From: Amyelois transitella | Lineage: Eukaryota; Arthropoda; Insecta; Lepidoptera; Pyralidae | DNA length: 64,000 nucleotides | Assembly (NCBI RefSeq): GCF_032362555.1 | Contig: NC_083522.1 | Span: 2,582,001 to 2,646,000, forward strand | Direction: 5' to 3' | Part shown: positions 1-11,800 of the stretch, in pieces | Numbering within the stretch: the first letter of the stretch is position 1 | How the letters are laid out: each line of letters starts with the position of its first letter | Notes under the pieces: generated by a model | Database searches by the model: none | What the model saw: the letters and a program-made list of their open reading frames with translations, nothing else | What the model was told of the DNA's origin: nothing | Made by a program: the position numbers and the translations under genes

Positions 1-538
1 TAAGTCCCTCAAAAACTGGTATATTTTATTATATGCAACCAGGACGCACTGCAGAAAACCGATGCACCGTTAGTACCTACCCAGTTAGTGGTGCATTGGA
101 GCGGTGCACCCATTCATCTCGATAGCCTAGGACCGGTCTAGATCTATCAATTAAAATCTATATTTACCGTTGCGATTGCTTTTTTAAAATCTGCTCATGT
201 GTGTAATGGATTTTTTTATGTAAAAAAAAGAGGACACTGTCTTACTGATTGATTGAAATATCAATGCACAGCCCAAAACGTTGCGTGTTGTTATTTGAAA
301 TTTGATATTTAAGTAATTTAAGACGGAAAATCTTATTTCCTATAGGAATTCTATATTCTTGTAATAAAAATTTTACGTAACATATATATTAGGTATTTAC
401 TGCATAATAAGCTGTGATGCTGAATTAAAGAGGTCTGTGTTTATGTCACCATCAATCAATCAGTTCCTGGATTGGCGGACGCTATGTCGCATGACGCAAA
501 AACTCTAACTTCATTTTGTTTCTTGTTTTTTTTGTGCC
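1..538. other. Intergenic, no gene seen
   Basis: AT-rich sequence with no long open frame, no convincing splice-site pair and no recognised repeat. I see nothing that supports a gene. Confidence 0.5.
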
Positions 539-772
539 GTTGATTCCCGGGAATAGGACCACACCCCCTCTTTTCCATGATTGCCGTTAAAGGCGAATAA
601 AGGATAGGCTAATAAACTTAGGATTCTTCATTAAGGCAATGGGCTAGCAATCTGTCGCCATTTGAATCTCAATTCCACCATTAGGGCGTAAAGCTGAACG
701 TAGCCTTTCAGTCTTTTCAAGACTGTTGGCTCTATCTACACCGCAAGGGATAAAGATGTGATTATATGTTTG
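539..772 (-). repeat. Family A dispersed repeat, near full length
   Basis: Reverse-oriented copy. It contains the family landmarks cagtcttttcaagactg, a small stem-loop around ttggctct, and the gcaagggata end. It carries several indels and substitutions relative to the other copies, so it is an old insertion. Confidence 0.8.
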
Positions 773-1671
773 TATGTATTTTGTATTTTTTTGTTTGCCT
801 GGCGCTTTGAAGTTTTCTTGAAAAAAGTACAGTGAATAAATTTAATATAGATTTATGACTGATGGTTTGATTAAAATTTTGAAGAATTCTTCTTATCGAG
901 AACCCTTGGTGAGAAAAAAAGAAAAATGGAAAGTAAGCGTGATCGATTACCCAGTTTCACTTTTATTGTTCCTAACCCCACAAATTAGATGCGATCTCTT
1001 CGCTCTGTGGAGCACTGCATCTCTTGTTAGTAACAATTACAATTGTGCAAGCTAAGATATCTTTAAAATACTTTGTAACATCAACCCATTGGCTCAGTAA
1101 TAAAAATTAGATTATTTTTCTTTCTAAATACAAAATAAATTAAAATAATGGACTGTAACCTGTTCTGTATACCTTTAATAAATAAATGAGAAGGTACCTA
1201 ATTGTATTTAAAAAATACCACAACAGTATTTGACTTAATGCCTTAATGACTAAATGCTTTACGACATCAAGACCACCTGTTGTACATTTTACACGCATAA
1301 AATATAAATAAACAGTAACCACAAAAACGTCACTCAAGAAACTTGAATTGAAAAAGGAAAATTACAAATGCCTAGTCCGTTCCATAAGACTACATCGAAA
1401 TCTTAGAAGCAAAAAGAAAAGTAGATGCTTGCCAGTTGAACTAGTTTTACAGAAATAGGTATACGTGCGTTTATGTATGTATTATCCAGTGAACCAATAA
1501 TGAATCAAAATGGGTTACATGTTATATTACAAGTGGAATATTACGAGCGTACCCATAAAAGGAAAGTTGGTAAAATGGTAGCAATTTTATGCAGTTTATG
1601 TAGTCCATGTTCTTGACAGGAAAAATTGATTCAGCTTAATGTTCTGTTGTGGTTAGAAGATACATACATAA

Positions 1672-1893
1672 ATATGGTCACGTCAATATCCTTTGCGGGG
1701 TAGACAGAGCCAACAGTCTTCAAAAGACTGAATGGCCACGTTTAGCTATTCGGCTTAATGATAGAATTGAGATTCAAATAGTGACAGGTCGCTAGCCCAT
1801 CGCCTAGAAAAGAATCCCAAGTTCGTAAGCCTATCCCTTAGTCGCCTGTTACGACATCTATGGGAAAGAGATGGAGTGAACAGAGAACCACAT
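1672..1893 (+). repeat. Family A dispersed repeat
   Basis: Forward copy starting at ggtcacgtcaatatcc and running through gacaggtcgctagcccatcg to the gaaagagatggagtg part. The terminal gccgggaaccac end is reduced to agaaccacatgg. A Family B fragment follows directly, so the two repeats are nested or adjacent insertions. Confidence 0.8.
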
Positions 1894-1899
1894 GGTTAG

Positions 1900-2025
1900 A
1901 AGATCTTCTTCTTACTCCTGACTTTAGTCCCGGTTGCATCCGCACCACTCTGAAAAGGAGCCCGGGGTATACCTTTGATCATGGAGCTTGGATTGGGTGA
2001 GTCAGGTTCGAAGATATTATTTTAC
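1900..2025 (+). repeat. Family B repeat fragment
   Basis: The stretch contains tcccggttgcatcc, accactctgaaaaggagcc and ttggattgggtgagtcagg. The same landmarks recur at 2880-3120, and in reverse at 10640-10810 and 32300-32560. It abuts the Family A copy on its left. Confidence 0.65.
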
Positions 2026-2366
2026 TCTCGGCAAATTTTAATTTTAGTTATTGTTTGAAACAGAAAAAATATCCAGAAAAAATTTAGATATTAAGAAAAT
2101 CCTATGAAAACCCAAACTAAACATTTTCACTTTATAATTTTTTTTTATTATTATATACCATTAGATATATTAATATATTTACTTCAGTTATGTCTTGTTC
2201 ACTGTACCTAGTAGGAGATAATTGCAATTGTAATATAACAAAGTAATATAAAAAAAATTGTAGATACAAATTAATATTTCTAGCGAAGGCTCGTTGATGT
2301 CTTTTGTACAAGCAATCGTAACCACGATTTCGTGACATAATATTATTTTTATTTTGATTAATACAG

Positions 2367-2522
2367 CCAACAGTAGCTCATTTCACGGTAGTAGCACTAT
2401 CAGGCCATCTGCACGCTTTAGATTTAAATCACCCTGTAAATGGCTCGGCTCCTTCGGCGGCCACTAATCAACTTTCTCCGAGGGCTAAAATTGGTTTTGT
2501 TTCATCATTCAGGAAGACCCGT
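2367..2522 (+). other. Unassigned open stretch with splice-like edges
   Basis: An open frame of 52 codons lies between an acceptor-like ...ttaatacag (ending 2366) and a donor-like gtaatg at 2523. The frame stays open to a TAG at 2568-2570. The peptide reads PTVAHFTVVALSGHLHALDL at its start. I do not recognise a family, and there is no neighbouring exon to join it to. It could be an isolated exon, a decayed transposon piece or chance. Confidence 0.2.
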
Positions 2523-2699
2523 GTAATGTTACCGACCCATTTTGTAATACATTACATTGTTATGAGTTAGAGATATTATGTTTGAGTTATGTAGGAGATA
2601 GCTGTGCCACTTCGCCTTGATTAATGTGTGGGAGGTGGCCCAGGTATCTCCTGAGCCGGACGTAAGAGTACTGAGTAAGAGTAATACCATCGTGTAAAA

Positions 2700-3245
2700 A
2701 CCAGATTTTATCAGGATTACGTTCACATGCGAGCCCGGGGTTTCACTAAACAGTGTGGTAAGGAAGTATTCCGAAGTGACGAAAAACTGTTGTTTAATTT
2801 TTTACGGCCTGTTTAGCTAATTGCGAAAAGGTTCCTCTGTCTCTGGTCTCTGAGCCAGGTTCCTCAATTTCACTTCGTTTTTCTTTGACCTGGTTCTTGG
2901 CGTTAGTCCCGGTTATATCCTCACCCTTCTGGAGAGAAAACCGCTGTGCACCTCTACAAACATGATCCTGGATTAAACGAGTCCGGTAGTAACACGAAGC
3001 GACTCCCATCTCCGCAACCTTTGCAGGGGAACCTTACTTATATTGGATAATACTTACACATTCAGTTGCTGAATGTGAAGTTTTCCTCACGATGTTTTTC
3101 CTCACCGTAAGAGCATCGGTTAGCACCCAAACTTATATACGTAACCCAGGAAAGAATCATTGGAACATGGGCAAGGAAGGATTTGAAACTGTGCCCACGC
3201 ACGCATTACTTGCGCATTTTAGCCTCCGGCGCTCTTATAATCATT
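2700..3245 (+). repeat. Family B repeat, long copy
   Basis: This is the longest Family B copy seen. It carries the landmarks agtcccggttatatcctc, cttctggagag, acacgaagcgactccc, aacctttgcaggggaac, the inverted pair attcagttgctgaat, and cacgatgtttttcctcacc. It ends in a tRNA-like or coding-like tail about gcccacgcacgcattact. It has no coding capacity of its own. A short stretch at 3252-3285 resembles the middle of the tRNA-derived SINE at 36576. Confidence 0.6.
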
Positions 3246-3285
3246 TCTTACCTACATAAGTATTTGTTATAAAATATAGTAATAT

Positions 3286-5140
3286 TCTCTGCTGGAAACC
3301 GCATGACTTATACTTAATAGTTATTTGTCTAATTAATACTTTCAAAGGATAGTTAAATGGAAAAAGAGATAATTCCACGGAAAAGTGAGGACAATTTTCA
3401 TGGCGGGTCACTTGTTATTAACTTTCAAGCTAATAACGGGAAGGTTCTCATTATATTCAAGTATTTAATTATTGCATTTACAATATAGCTAACTGAATAA
3501 CAACTGTGTTATTTGTCGGCACGAGGAATTAGTAATAGCGGCTCTATATGTGTGATTCGCCCCAAATATCTTAGTAATAACTAAGTCAAAACGATTCTCT
3601 TCTCATATACAAAAAAGCGGATAAATTATCTATTTTTTCTTTTAAAAAATTGATTACTTTTCGCTTTTGTTTTTATTTTTATCTAATTGTGATTTGTTTA
3701 ATTTGTTGTTTGTTTTAATTTAATTAAGTTTGTTTGTGTTAATTGTGTTATTTAATTTTTGTTATATACCTATTTGTGTACATTAAGTTAAAAAAATAGG
3801 AATATAACTTAAACTCAAGAGCAATTTAGTACAAGGGTCTTCCAGTAGGCCTACGACAGGTAAATTTTATTTACTATTATATACCAAATTGTTTTTATAC
3901 TTGTAGCAGAATAGTGTATATGAATCAAATTTATACTTATATGTTTATGCGGTCGACGCCACGGGGAAAAGCTAGTTATTGTGAAAACACATTAAACATG
4001 GATCCTAAATCCTTTTGCTTAAATATTTGCTATCATCCTTGTCAATAAAGCGGGTTTCTTTATTGTCGACAGATATGAATTTCACTTATTACGGTATATT
4101 CATTCAAAATTATAGTTTACTACTTAGTCATCTTCCTATTGTTGTTAAATTCGAGAGAGATATTCCTTACACTTGTATACAGACTGATTACTCGTAAGTA
4201 TAATACATAAATGATTAAATATTTTTTTTTTTTGCTTTATAGCCAAAAGATATCCCTTCAGTTTTTTTACGTCTATTATATCAGTATTAGGGGCATATTG
4301 TTTAATATCCTTAATATCTGCAACTACTTTATCTTATGAATATTTCAATGATACTTACCAACTAATAATATTCAATGAATGATTTGCCGTATATTTAACC
4401 ACAACAAAAATAACTTTGAAGCAGACATATGTGACAATTGTACACCCGTTAATCACAAAATTCATGAATCAATCTGCATTTTTCTACTTTTTTTAATTTA
4501 ATCTTTTTTCGCAAAAACTTCATTATATTTTTAATTTATACTGATCTATACGCAAAAGAAATTAATCTTAAATCAACCTCGGCGTATCAAATGTCGATAT
4601 CACCTTGGAAAGTGATGTTCCGGCATCATCGTCATGCCGGTCAGGTGGGGGGAAAGTGATGATGTCACCGAAGGTCATGGTCGGCATCGCAATAAGTTCA
4701 CGCACAATGAATGATTGATCAACTGATTGGGGCGGTTTGTATTAATTTGTCTTCTTCAACATGGAGATTCAAATTTGCGAAGAAGTTTAGGTAACAAGAA
4801 AAATTAAAATAAAGAAAACTGTTTAATCTAATCTTCAGAATTGGAAAGATTCTAGTTCAATTTGGTTATGGATACCTGTTTACCACCTATTTTAGGTAAC
4901 ATTTAGGTAAAATTCATGCACATGCTTTCATAGAAGAACTTATGAATGTGGGTTAAAAAAAAGAAATGGAACAAAATAATGCAAAATCAGGGTCGTTTTT
5001 TTTTTAAATCTGCGTATAGTTTACTTTCCGTGGCTCGGTAAACTTACTCACCATGACTGGAGCTTCACGCCCTACTTGTGATGCGCTCGCGCAGGTGAAG
5101 TGTTTTTTTGTTAATATGTGATTTATTTCCACATGAAGCT
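3286..5140. other. Intergenic AT-rich DNA, no gene seen
   Basis: There are several homopolymer T runs and short open frames but no exon with paired splice sites and no recognised protein. A small GC-richer patch near 4600-4700 contains repeated ggcatcatcgtcatg-like words of unknown origin. Confidence 0.4.
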
Positions 5141-5144
5141 TTTA

Positions 5145-5527
5145 ACTATTCGATTCTCAATTCCAACACTAAGCCATCCAGCTGAATGTTGACTTCACGA
5201 GTTTTTTCGTCCCGCGTAAAGTACAGACATAAATAGTAATTACTTATCTTAACAATACAAAGTTCATAGTTATAAAAATGTTTAATTTTGAAGCACCAAT
5301 AGAAAAAGGAATAGGATCATTCCATCTCTTTCCCCGTGGATGTCGTAAAAGGCAACTAAGGGATAGGCTTATAAACTTGGGATTCTTCTTTAAGGCGACA
5401 GGCTAGCAACCTGTCACTATTTGAATCTCAATCCTATCATAAAGCCAAACAGCTGAACGTGGCCTATCAGTCTTTTTTAAGACTGTTGGCTCTGTCTACC
5501 CCGCAGGGGATATAGACCTGATTATAT
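5145..5527 (-). repeat. Family A repeat plus degenerate fragment
   Basis: The 5301-5527 part is a good reverse copy: it contains ccatctctttccccgtgga, ggctagcaacctgtcac and the gcaggggatatagacctg end. The 5145-5205 part is a decayed reverse fragment, recognisable from gattctcaattccaacac and cagctgaatg. Confidence 0.75.
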
Positions 5528-5801
5528 ACTAAAAACTGTAATAAATATTTATTTACTTAAATGTTTTTTTAACAAGCCTACAGGCTTCTCTTAATCTTTG
5601 ATTTTCTTAACAATACGGCAAGACTAGCTTCATTTTCCGCGTTTGTAGAGCTAACAAAAAAGGGGCAATAACAGTTCAGTCATAAAATACCTAATCGTGT
5701 CATTCCAAATAACAACAGACAGTCAACGACCCGCGATTCCCACGGCGTTCGAAGACAGCCAATGAGATTGATCATTCATTATCGCGCACTTTCATTAGAA
5801 C

Positions 5802-5808
5802 TATAAAA
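5802..5808 (+). promoter_or_regulatory. TATA box candidate for the large secreted-protein gene
   Basis: TATAAAA lies 73 bases upstream of the proposed ATG at 5881. That would leave a 5' UTR of roughly 45-50 bases if transcription starts the usual ~30 bases downstream. The context (ctataaaaaatcag) and the spacing fit a focused insect promoter of a secreted-protein gene. Position and motif are seen; use is inferred. Confidence 0.45.
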
Positions 5809-5880
5809 AATCAGCTACTTACTCTAGTGGATGCTCTGGTGGGAAGAAACGTGGTAATTGCAGTGTTTTGTTGTGGGAAA

Positions 5881-8800
5881 ATGTGGCATTGTGCAACCCT
5901 GGGCAGGAGATGTTTGCGTAACTTCTGGGTTGCGACATGTAAGTATCCTACATGGTAATTTCTCATGGTAGTAGGTTAATTTTCTTTATTGCTGTTTAGA
6001 AGAACACTTCGTATATTGCGATATATATATTTTTTTTTAGACTAAAAAAGCAATTTGTTCGTGGAGGTTCAATCCTTTTTTTTCTTTTAAAATTTCGGCC
6101 AAGTCTGAAATTGAGGTTTAAAATCATAACTTATTAAACATTTAATTGCCATCATCCTATCGACAACTGTTTTCAAAAACTTATCGCACAAGTAAAGGCG
6201 GAGTGGACAAATCATTCCTGTATCATCTTTGTCTGTTTTTGTTTTATTTTGTATGTTTTACTCTTATGGTGCAATAAAGAGTTTTATCTATTTATCTAAA
6301 CTTGGTTAACAAATCTGTATATATTTTAATACAAAAATAACTTGTTATGTTTGCTTTTTCCTTGTTACGAGTCGCCAATTTAAAAATAAACCCTCCAGTT
6401 GTAAGTGACCGTGTAATAAAGTGCAGAAACCATAGACTACCGGAACTGATTGGCGAAGAATTGCCATCGACAAGTTCCTATTATAATCTGTGGCTTGGAT
6501 TTCTAAACATTTGCCAAACAAATACGACTCACTGTTACAATGCATAATTGAAAGTGAAATTGTTTGCAGTACCTAGATAGCATAGGGATACTCGATTTCT
6601 TTTTACAACCTTAAACAGTGTCTATCATTACATGCTTGGAAAGAATTGCCGTTTTATTTCTTATTACAGAACTTTACATAAAGTGTTCTTTTCAAAAAGT
6701 TCTACAAAATAAGTTCATCTTACGCACCAACTAAAAACAATTAAAACAGAAAAAAATGCACAAAAATAATAAAAAGTTATCATCAGAAGGAGCATTTAAT
6801 CAATTCGCTATCTATATCTGATTTCATTAAGTTTGTACTTAACAATTAATGCCTTTTATGATATGTGATATGGAATACGCGCCATAATTTTTAAATTTTT
6901 TTTGTTTTTTTTTTAATGCCATTCACGATTGGAAATTTTTCGTTTTGTTTCATCATTCAGCAACAGCTTTATTCATAAATTGGGAAATATTTGTGACAAT
7001 ATAGTTAAATACAATTTTCTAAATTCATCAAAATACACGAGTTATAAATTAAACTTATTACAAGATTTTCAAAGAAGATTATTATTTAAATTTTAAATAT
7101 TACACATTATATAGTTTCTCTTTTTAACATGATAAGATAAAATTAAATGGGCGAGTAACTACGCTTTTCCGTGCTCGTAGAGCCATTCATGTCTTCATTA
7201 AACAAACAAAAATTAATTTAAACCGTAATTATATTTAACCAAGTTATGAAGTGACACTAAAAATGAATTCTTGCCTTGATAGTGCGATATAATGATCATA
7301 TCTACTCAACAAACTAGCTAAACAAGAAAATAAACAAGAACACAATTTAAATGTTGTTAGCGTGATGAACTTCTTCTTAACAATAAAATTTTGACACTTC
7401 TTACATGTTATGTTTTTAACTTGTATGATTTAAAATCATTTGAGTTCAAATTAGAACTAATAGCTGATTTCTTCGGCGTAATTTAAGCTCCTTCTATTTA
7501 TCCCGGTTATTTTCTCTCGTATGAGGATGCAGAGGTCTATCTATATCCAAAACCAGGAGTGTACTCGTATAAGTCAGGGTGGTGTAACGATACGTAGCGA
7601 CTTGTTAATGTCAGTGATCTTTTGAACAGGGGAAACTAACTGAGGCGATGGGTTGTTGTTCCTTTAAAGTGCTGATTCTTATAATACAATAACAAAGTCC
7701 ATGTCTATGAGAGTGATCCTTCTCTAATGTACCCGACAATTTCCTTCTAACCATGGAAATTTTGAAACTAACTTGATGTTTTTAAAACCATTAAGGCCCA
7801 AATTCAATCTCCTAGTTACAACCCTCGTATTTAATCACATGCAATAGCTGGAAAGTTAAAAGGATCGTGCTTCGATTGTCGATAATGGCTCTTACATTAA
7901 TCACACACTTTAATTTGCGTAGCACGCTACATGCCGATACATGCCGCATGTAAACACGAAAAAAATACGATTAAAAAGATCAATAGCCGAATGATTCCAA
8001 CAATTATGTTCACAGTTCGACAGCACTCATTATCATTTTAGCAATGTCGGTATAGTCATGCACAAAACTTAGCTGTAACAACAGATATATTAAACACAAT
8101 TAGTGGAACAATTGTAATTTTTTTTATAAATTTCACAAAAATATCAATAAAAAAACGGAAATGTCGATATTTTCTAGAGACTCTTACGTTAAACTACTTA
8201 GCGTTTGCATGTTTAAGTATTCGTAAACAAATGATATTTGTATTTTTAGATTATTTTTCATTGCTTCGTTTAAAAATTGGTAAATATCATTCTGAATACG
8301 GATAGAATATTCTCTATTTATAAAAATAATTTAAATAATTATTCACTTTTATTAAAAAAAAAATATAAATTGACATTGAAATGGAGATAGGTAAGACATG
8401 AAAATATAAATTAACATGTCAAGACAATATTAGTCCGCTTTGCTTTCAGTTCAAGCGGGGAAACGTTTAAAGAAAATTCACTTTTCTTTTCATGTGCGCA
8501 AAGTCGATTGTGGTGTGTAATCCGACGACAAAGTCTTAGAATTATGTGTTCTCTGAAGCGAGATGAAGTATAAAAATGTGGTGTTTTCTCGAGGCGAATA
8601 GCTGGAGTGAAACGTTCTACGCTGTGTGAACACGCCAGCACGACGCACGAATGTTACGTACGCTACACACTCTTGGACGAATCGGTGGATGTTTTGTACA
8701 TTTCCACGGTATTATATTCAATATACATAGTACATATAGTCACGTCCCTTGCGGGAAAGACGGAGCCAACAGTCTTGAAAAGACTGAAAGGCCTTCTTCA

Positions 8801-11800
8801 GCTGTTTGGCTTGATGATAGAATTGAGATTCAAATAGAGACAGGTTGCTAGCCCATCGCCTAAAAAAGAATCCCAAGTTTATAAGCCTTATCTATAGTCT
8901 ATATCCCTTAGTCGCCTTTCACGATAACTATGGGAAAGAGATGGAGTGGTCCTATTCTATTTTTTTATTAGTGCCGGGAACAATTTGCAGACACTTTTAC
9001 AACACACAAATAATACAGCTTATATTACATATATATAATACAGCTGAACTGAACTTTTCAAAACTGTTGACACTGTCTATTCCGCAAGGGATGTAGACGA
9101 GATGGTATGTGTGTACCTATGTATGTAGGCTATGTTGAGCCACTAAGAAAGGATTCTTGTAATTTAAGCAAAACAGGAAAGAATAAAGACTTTCTTTGCA
9201 ATAATTTAATCATGCATAATTTATAAAAATTTTATTCAATAAAATTCATTAGTATACAATTTATAACACAAAGGTGACATTTATTATGAATTAATTAAAT
9301 TTTATTAGACATGAGTTATGGTTTTTCGTGTTGATTTGACAGTAGACCCACTGATAATAATTAACAACATAGTACTCGTAAATCTATACAAAAATAAATA
9401 AAAGTAGCCTTTTAGCATTAAGTCCACCTGCTGTACATTTTACGTGCTTAAAGTATAAATAAATAGCTTATAAAAATTTTGGGCATCGCAATATACACAT
9501 TTATATTACACACATATATATTTATTAAAATATTTTCGCATAATTTTATTAATTTCTTTATTGTCTTATGTTGTAAGGCTATTTTTAACATAATGTAGTT
9601 AGTTTAGCTTAAATTTGTTGTTGTGACTTATGGCGTAGAGATGTCACCACAGTGTTTTCTAAAAATTGAGATTATTTCACCACCTCCTTTATATTTTATT
9701 AAACGTTTTATACTGTTCTACGATAATGCCAAAAAGTTTTGTCCTACAATCTTACTTACATACACATACATATTATCACGTCTATATTCCTTGCGGAGTG
9801 GACTGAGCCAATGGACTTGAAAAGACTAAAAGAAGTTCAGCTGTATGTCTTTTCAATTGGGGTTCAAATAGTGACAGGTTGCTAATCAATCGCTTAAAAG
9901 AAAAATAAGTTTATAATCTTATTCCTTAGTTGCCTTTTACGACATACATAGGAAATATATGAAGTGGTCCAATTCTTTAGTGCCGGGAACCACAAGAATC
10001 CTGAAATTTTGATTATTTGGTGTATGTTTCACATAAACTTAATTACGCCAGGCGGAGGACTTTCACTGTCCATATAATGTCATATTAAAGTGACGCAACG
10101 TTACGTAATTGTAGTTAAAATATTTAGACCACGTCGAAAAATATCGCAGTAATTATATGCTATGAATATGGCTATTTATAGGCATGCATACATACATACA
10201 TTAGTCACGTCTATATCCCTTGTGGGGCAGACAGAGCCAACGGTCTCGAAAAGACTTATAGGCCACGCTCAGCTATTTGGCTTAATGATAGAATTGAGAT
10301 TCAAATAGCGACAGGTTGCCAGCCCATCGCCTAAAAAAAGAATCCCAAGTTTGTAAGCCTATCCCTTAGTCGCCTTTTACGATATCCATGGGAAAGAGAT
10401 GGGGTGGTCCTATTCTTTTTTTATCCTGGTGCCGGGAACCACACGGCACATTTAAAGGTATGCTTTATAAATAAAATGATTTTGTTTGAGACAAGCTATT
10501 GCCAGCGACCTCTTTCGGGTGGCTAAACGATTTTTTAAAAGGAATCATTTCTATATTGCCTATAGTTTAGCAGGACCATTATGAATCTGTATCAGTTGTT
10601 CCAGTTTTCAATAAAATATTTGATTTGATTTGAAACAAGATCCGATCGGGTTAGGTTCCCTGCAAACTTTGCGGAGGACGGACGGGAGTCGTTTCATGTG
10701 AAGATCTGACTTATTCTATCCAAAATCATGGTCCATTGTGCACCCCGACCTCCTCTCCAGAAAGGTGAAGATTTAACCGGGATTAAATCCAGAAGGTTGA
10801 AGAAAATGTTTGTGCAAATAAGAGGAAGGCGTAAAGATATATCTAGCAATAAACATGTAAACTTATAGTATTGTGGCGAAATCTATACGCCACAAGTCAC
10901 AAAAATAAAATATACCTAAATCGCGCAATCAAAGATTTAACGGATTGGAGCTATATATACAACCTCCGACACAACATAGTCGTAGCCGCGGTTCCCCAGG
11001 CATAACACCTAGCCTGGCAGAAGATCTTCCCTTTGGTGGCGGTCGAGCCGAATCATCGCTCCCGCTACAGTATTGTAGTACTAGTAATGAATACATATAA
11101 GGTCTCAAAGTCATAACACAAGCATTACCCAACAAACGGCCAATAAAAACAATTGTAATATAAATCATAACGGGAATTACTTACGTGTCCACTTTGAAAT
11201 TCAAATTGTCTCGGAAAACTGGTAGAAAGGCTACAAATAAATTGTGAGCGATCACTTTCTATGTGCGTACGGTACGTGATTTTCATATGGTGGCCAAACA
11301 CACAAATTAGGTAGATTACGGAAAGTTAACTGGAATAACAAGTTTATATAAAATCTGTCTTATTAGGGTTAGGTTAAGGTTAGGATCAAATTGTCTACTT
11401 GTTTATCTGTGACTGGTCCCAGGGCCACAACCACAAGGGCCGAGCCAACATCTGTGGATGATAAGATTGTGAATCTGAACATTTAAAAAAGTGTCAATTC
11501 CGTCCTCTCATTATTTTGTGTCCATGCCGTGGATCAAATTATTATTATTTATTGTGTCTACAGTTGGATATCTCGAGTCTACACACCCCGGATTTTTGAG
11601 GGGCTTGAATTGGGATATAATTCCAATAAGTAGAGGCCTATAAGATAGTTTCAAATTGTCTTTTTACACCGTTTTTTCTTCATGAAAATATGTAATTTTT
11701 AATCCCTCATTTTTGATTATTCCCATTTTCACCCTCCATAATAGTGTTTCAAGCCCTGGACTTTCGTGGGTTGGGTAAATCAGGTTTTATATGAAGCATC

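Noticed and set aside
6345-6547. Open frames on both strands over the same 200 bases
   Set aside because: Mirror frames of equal length with no splice context, no family features and AT-rich composition. Taken as chance.
8411-8700. Open frame on the minus strand and a tataaaaatg word on the plus strand at about 8569
   Set aside because: No acceptor or donor defines an exon, the region borders a Family A copy, and no protein family is recognised. Not enough to call a second promoter.
11363-11392. Run resembling the insect telomere repeat TTAGG (gggttaggttaaggttagg)
   Set aside because: Only three to four imperfect units in mid-window among ordinary repeats. Too short to indicate a telomere or a chromosome fusion point.
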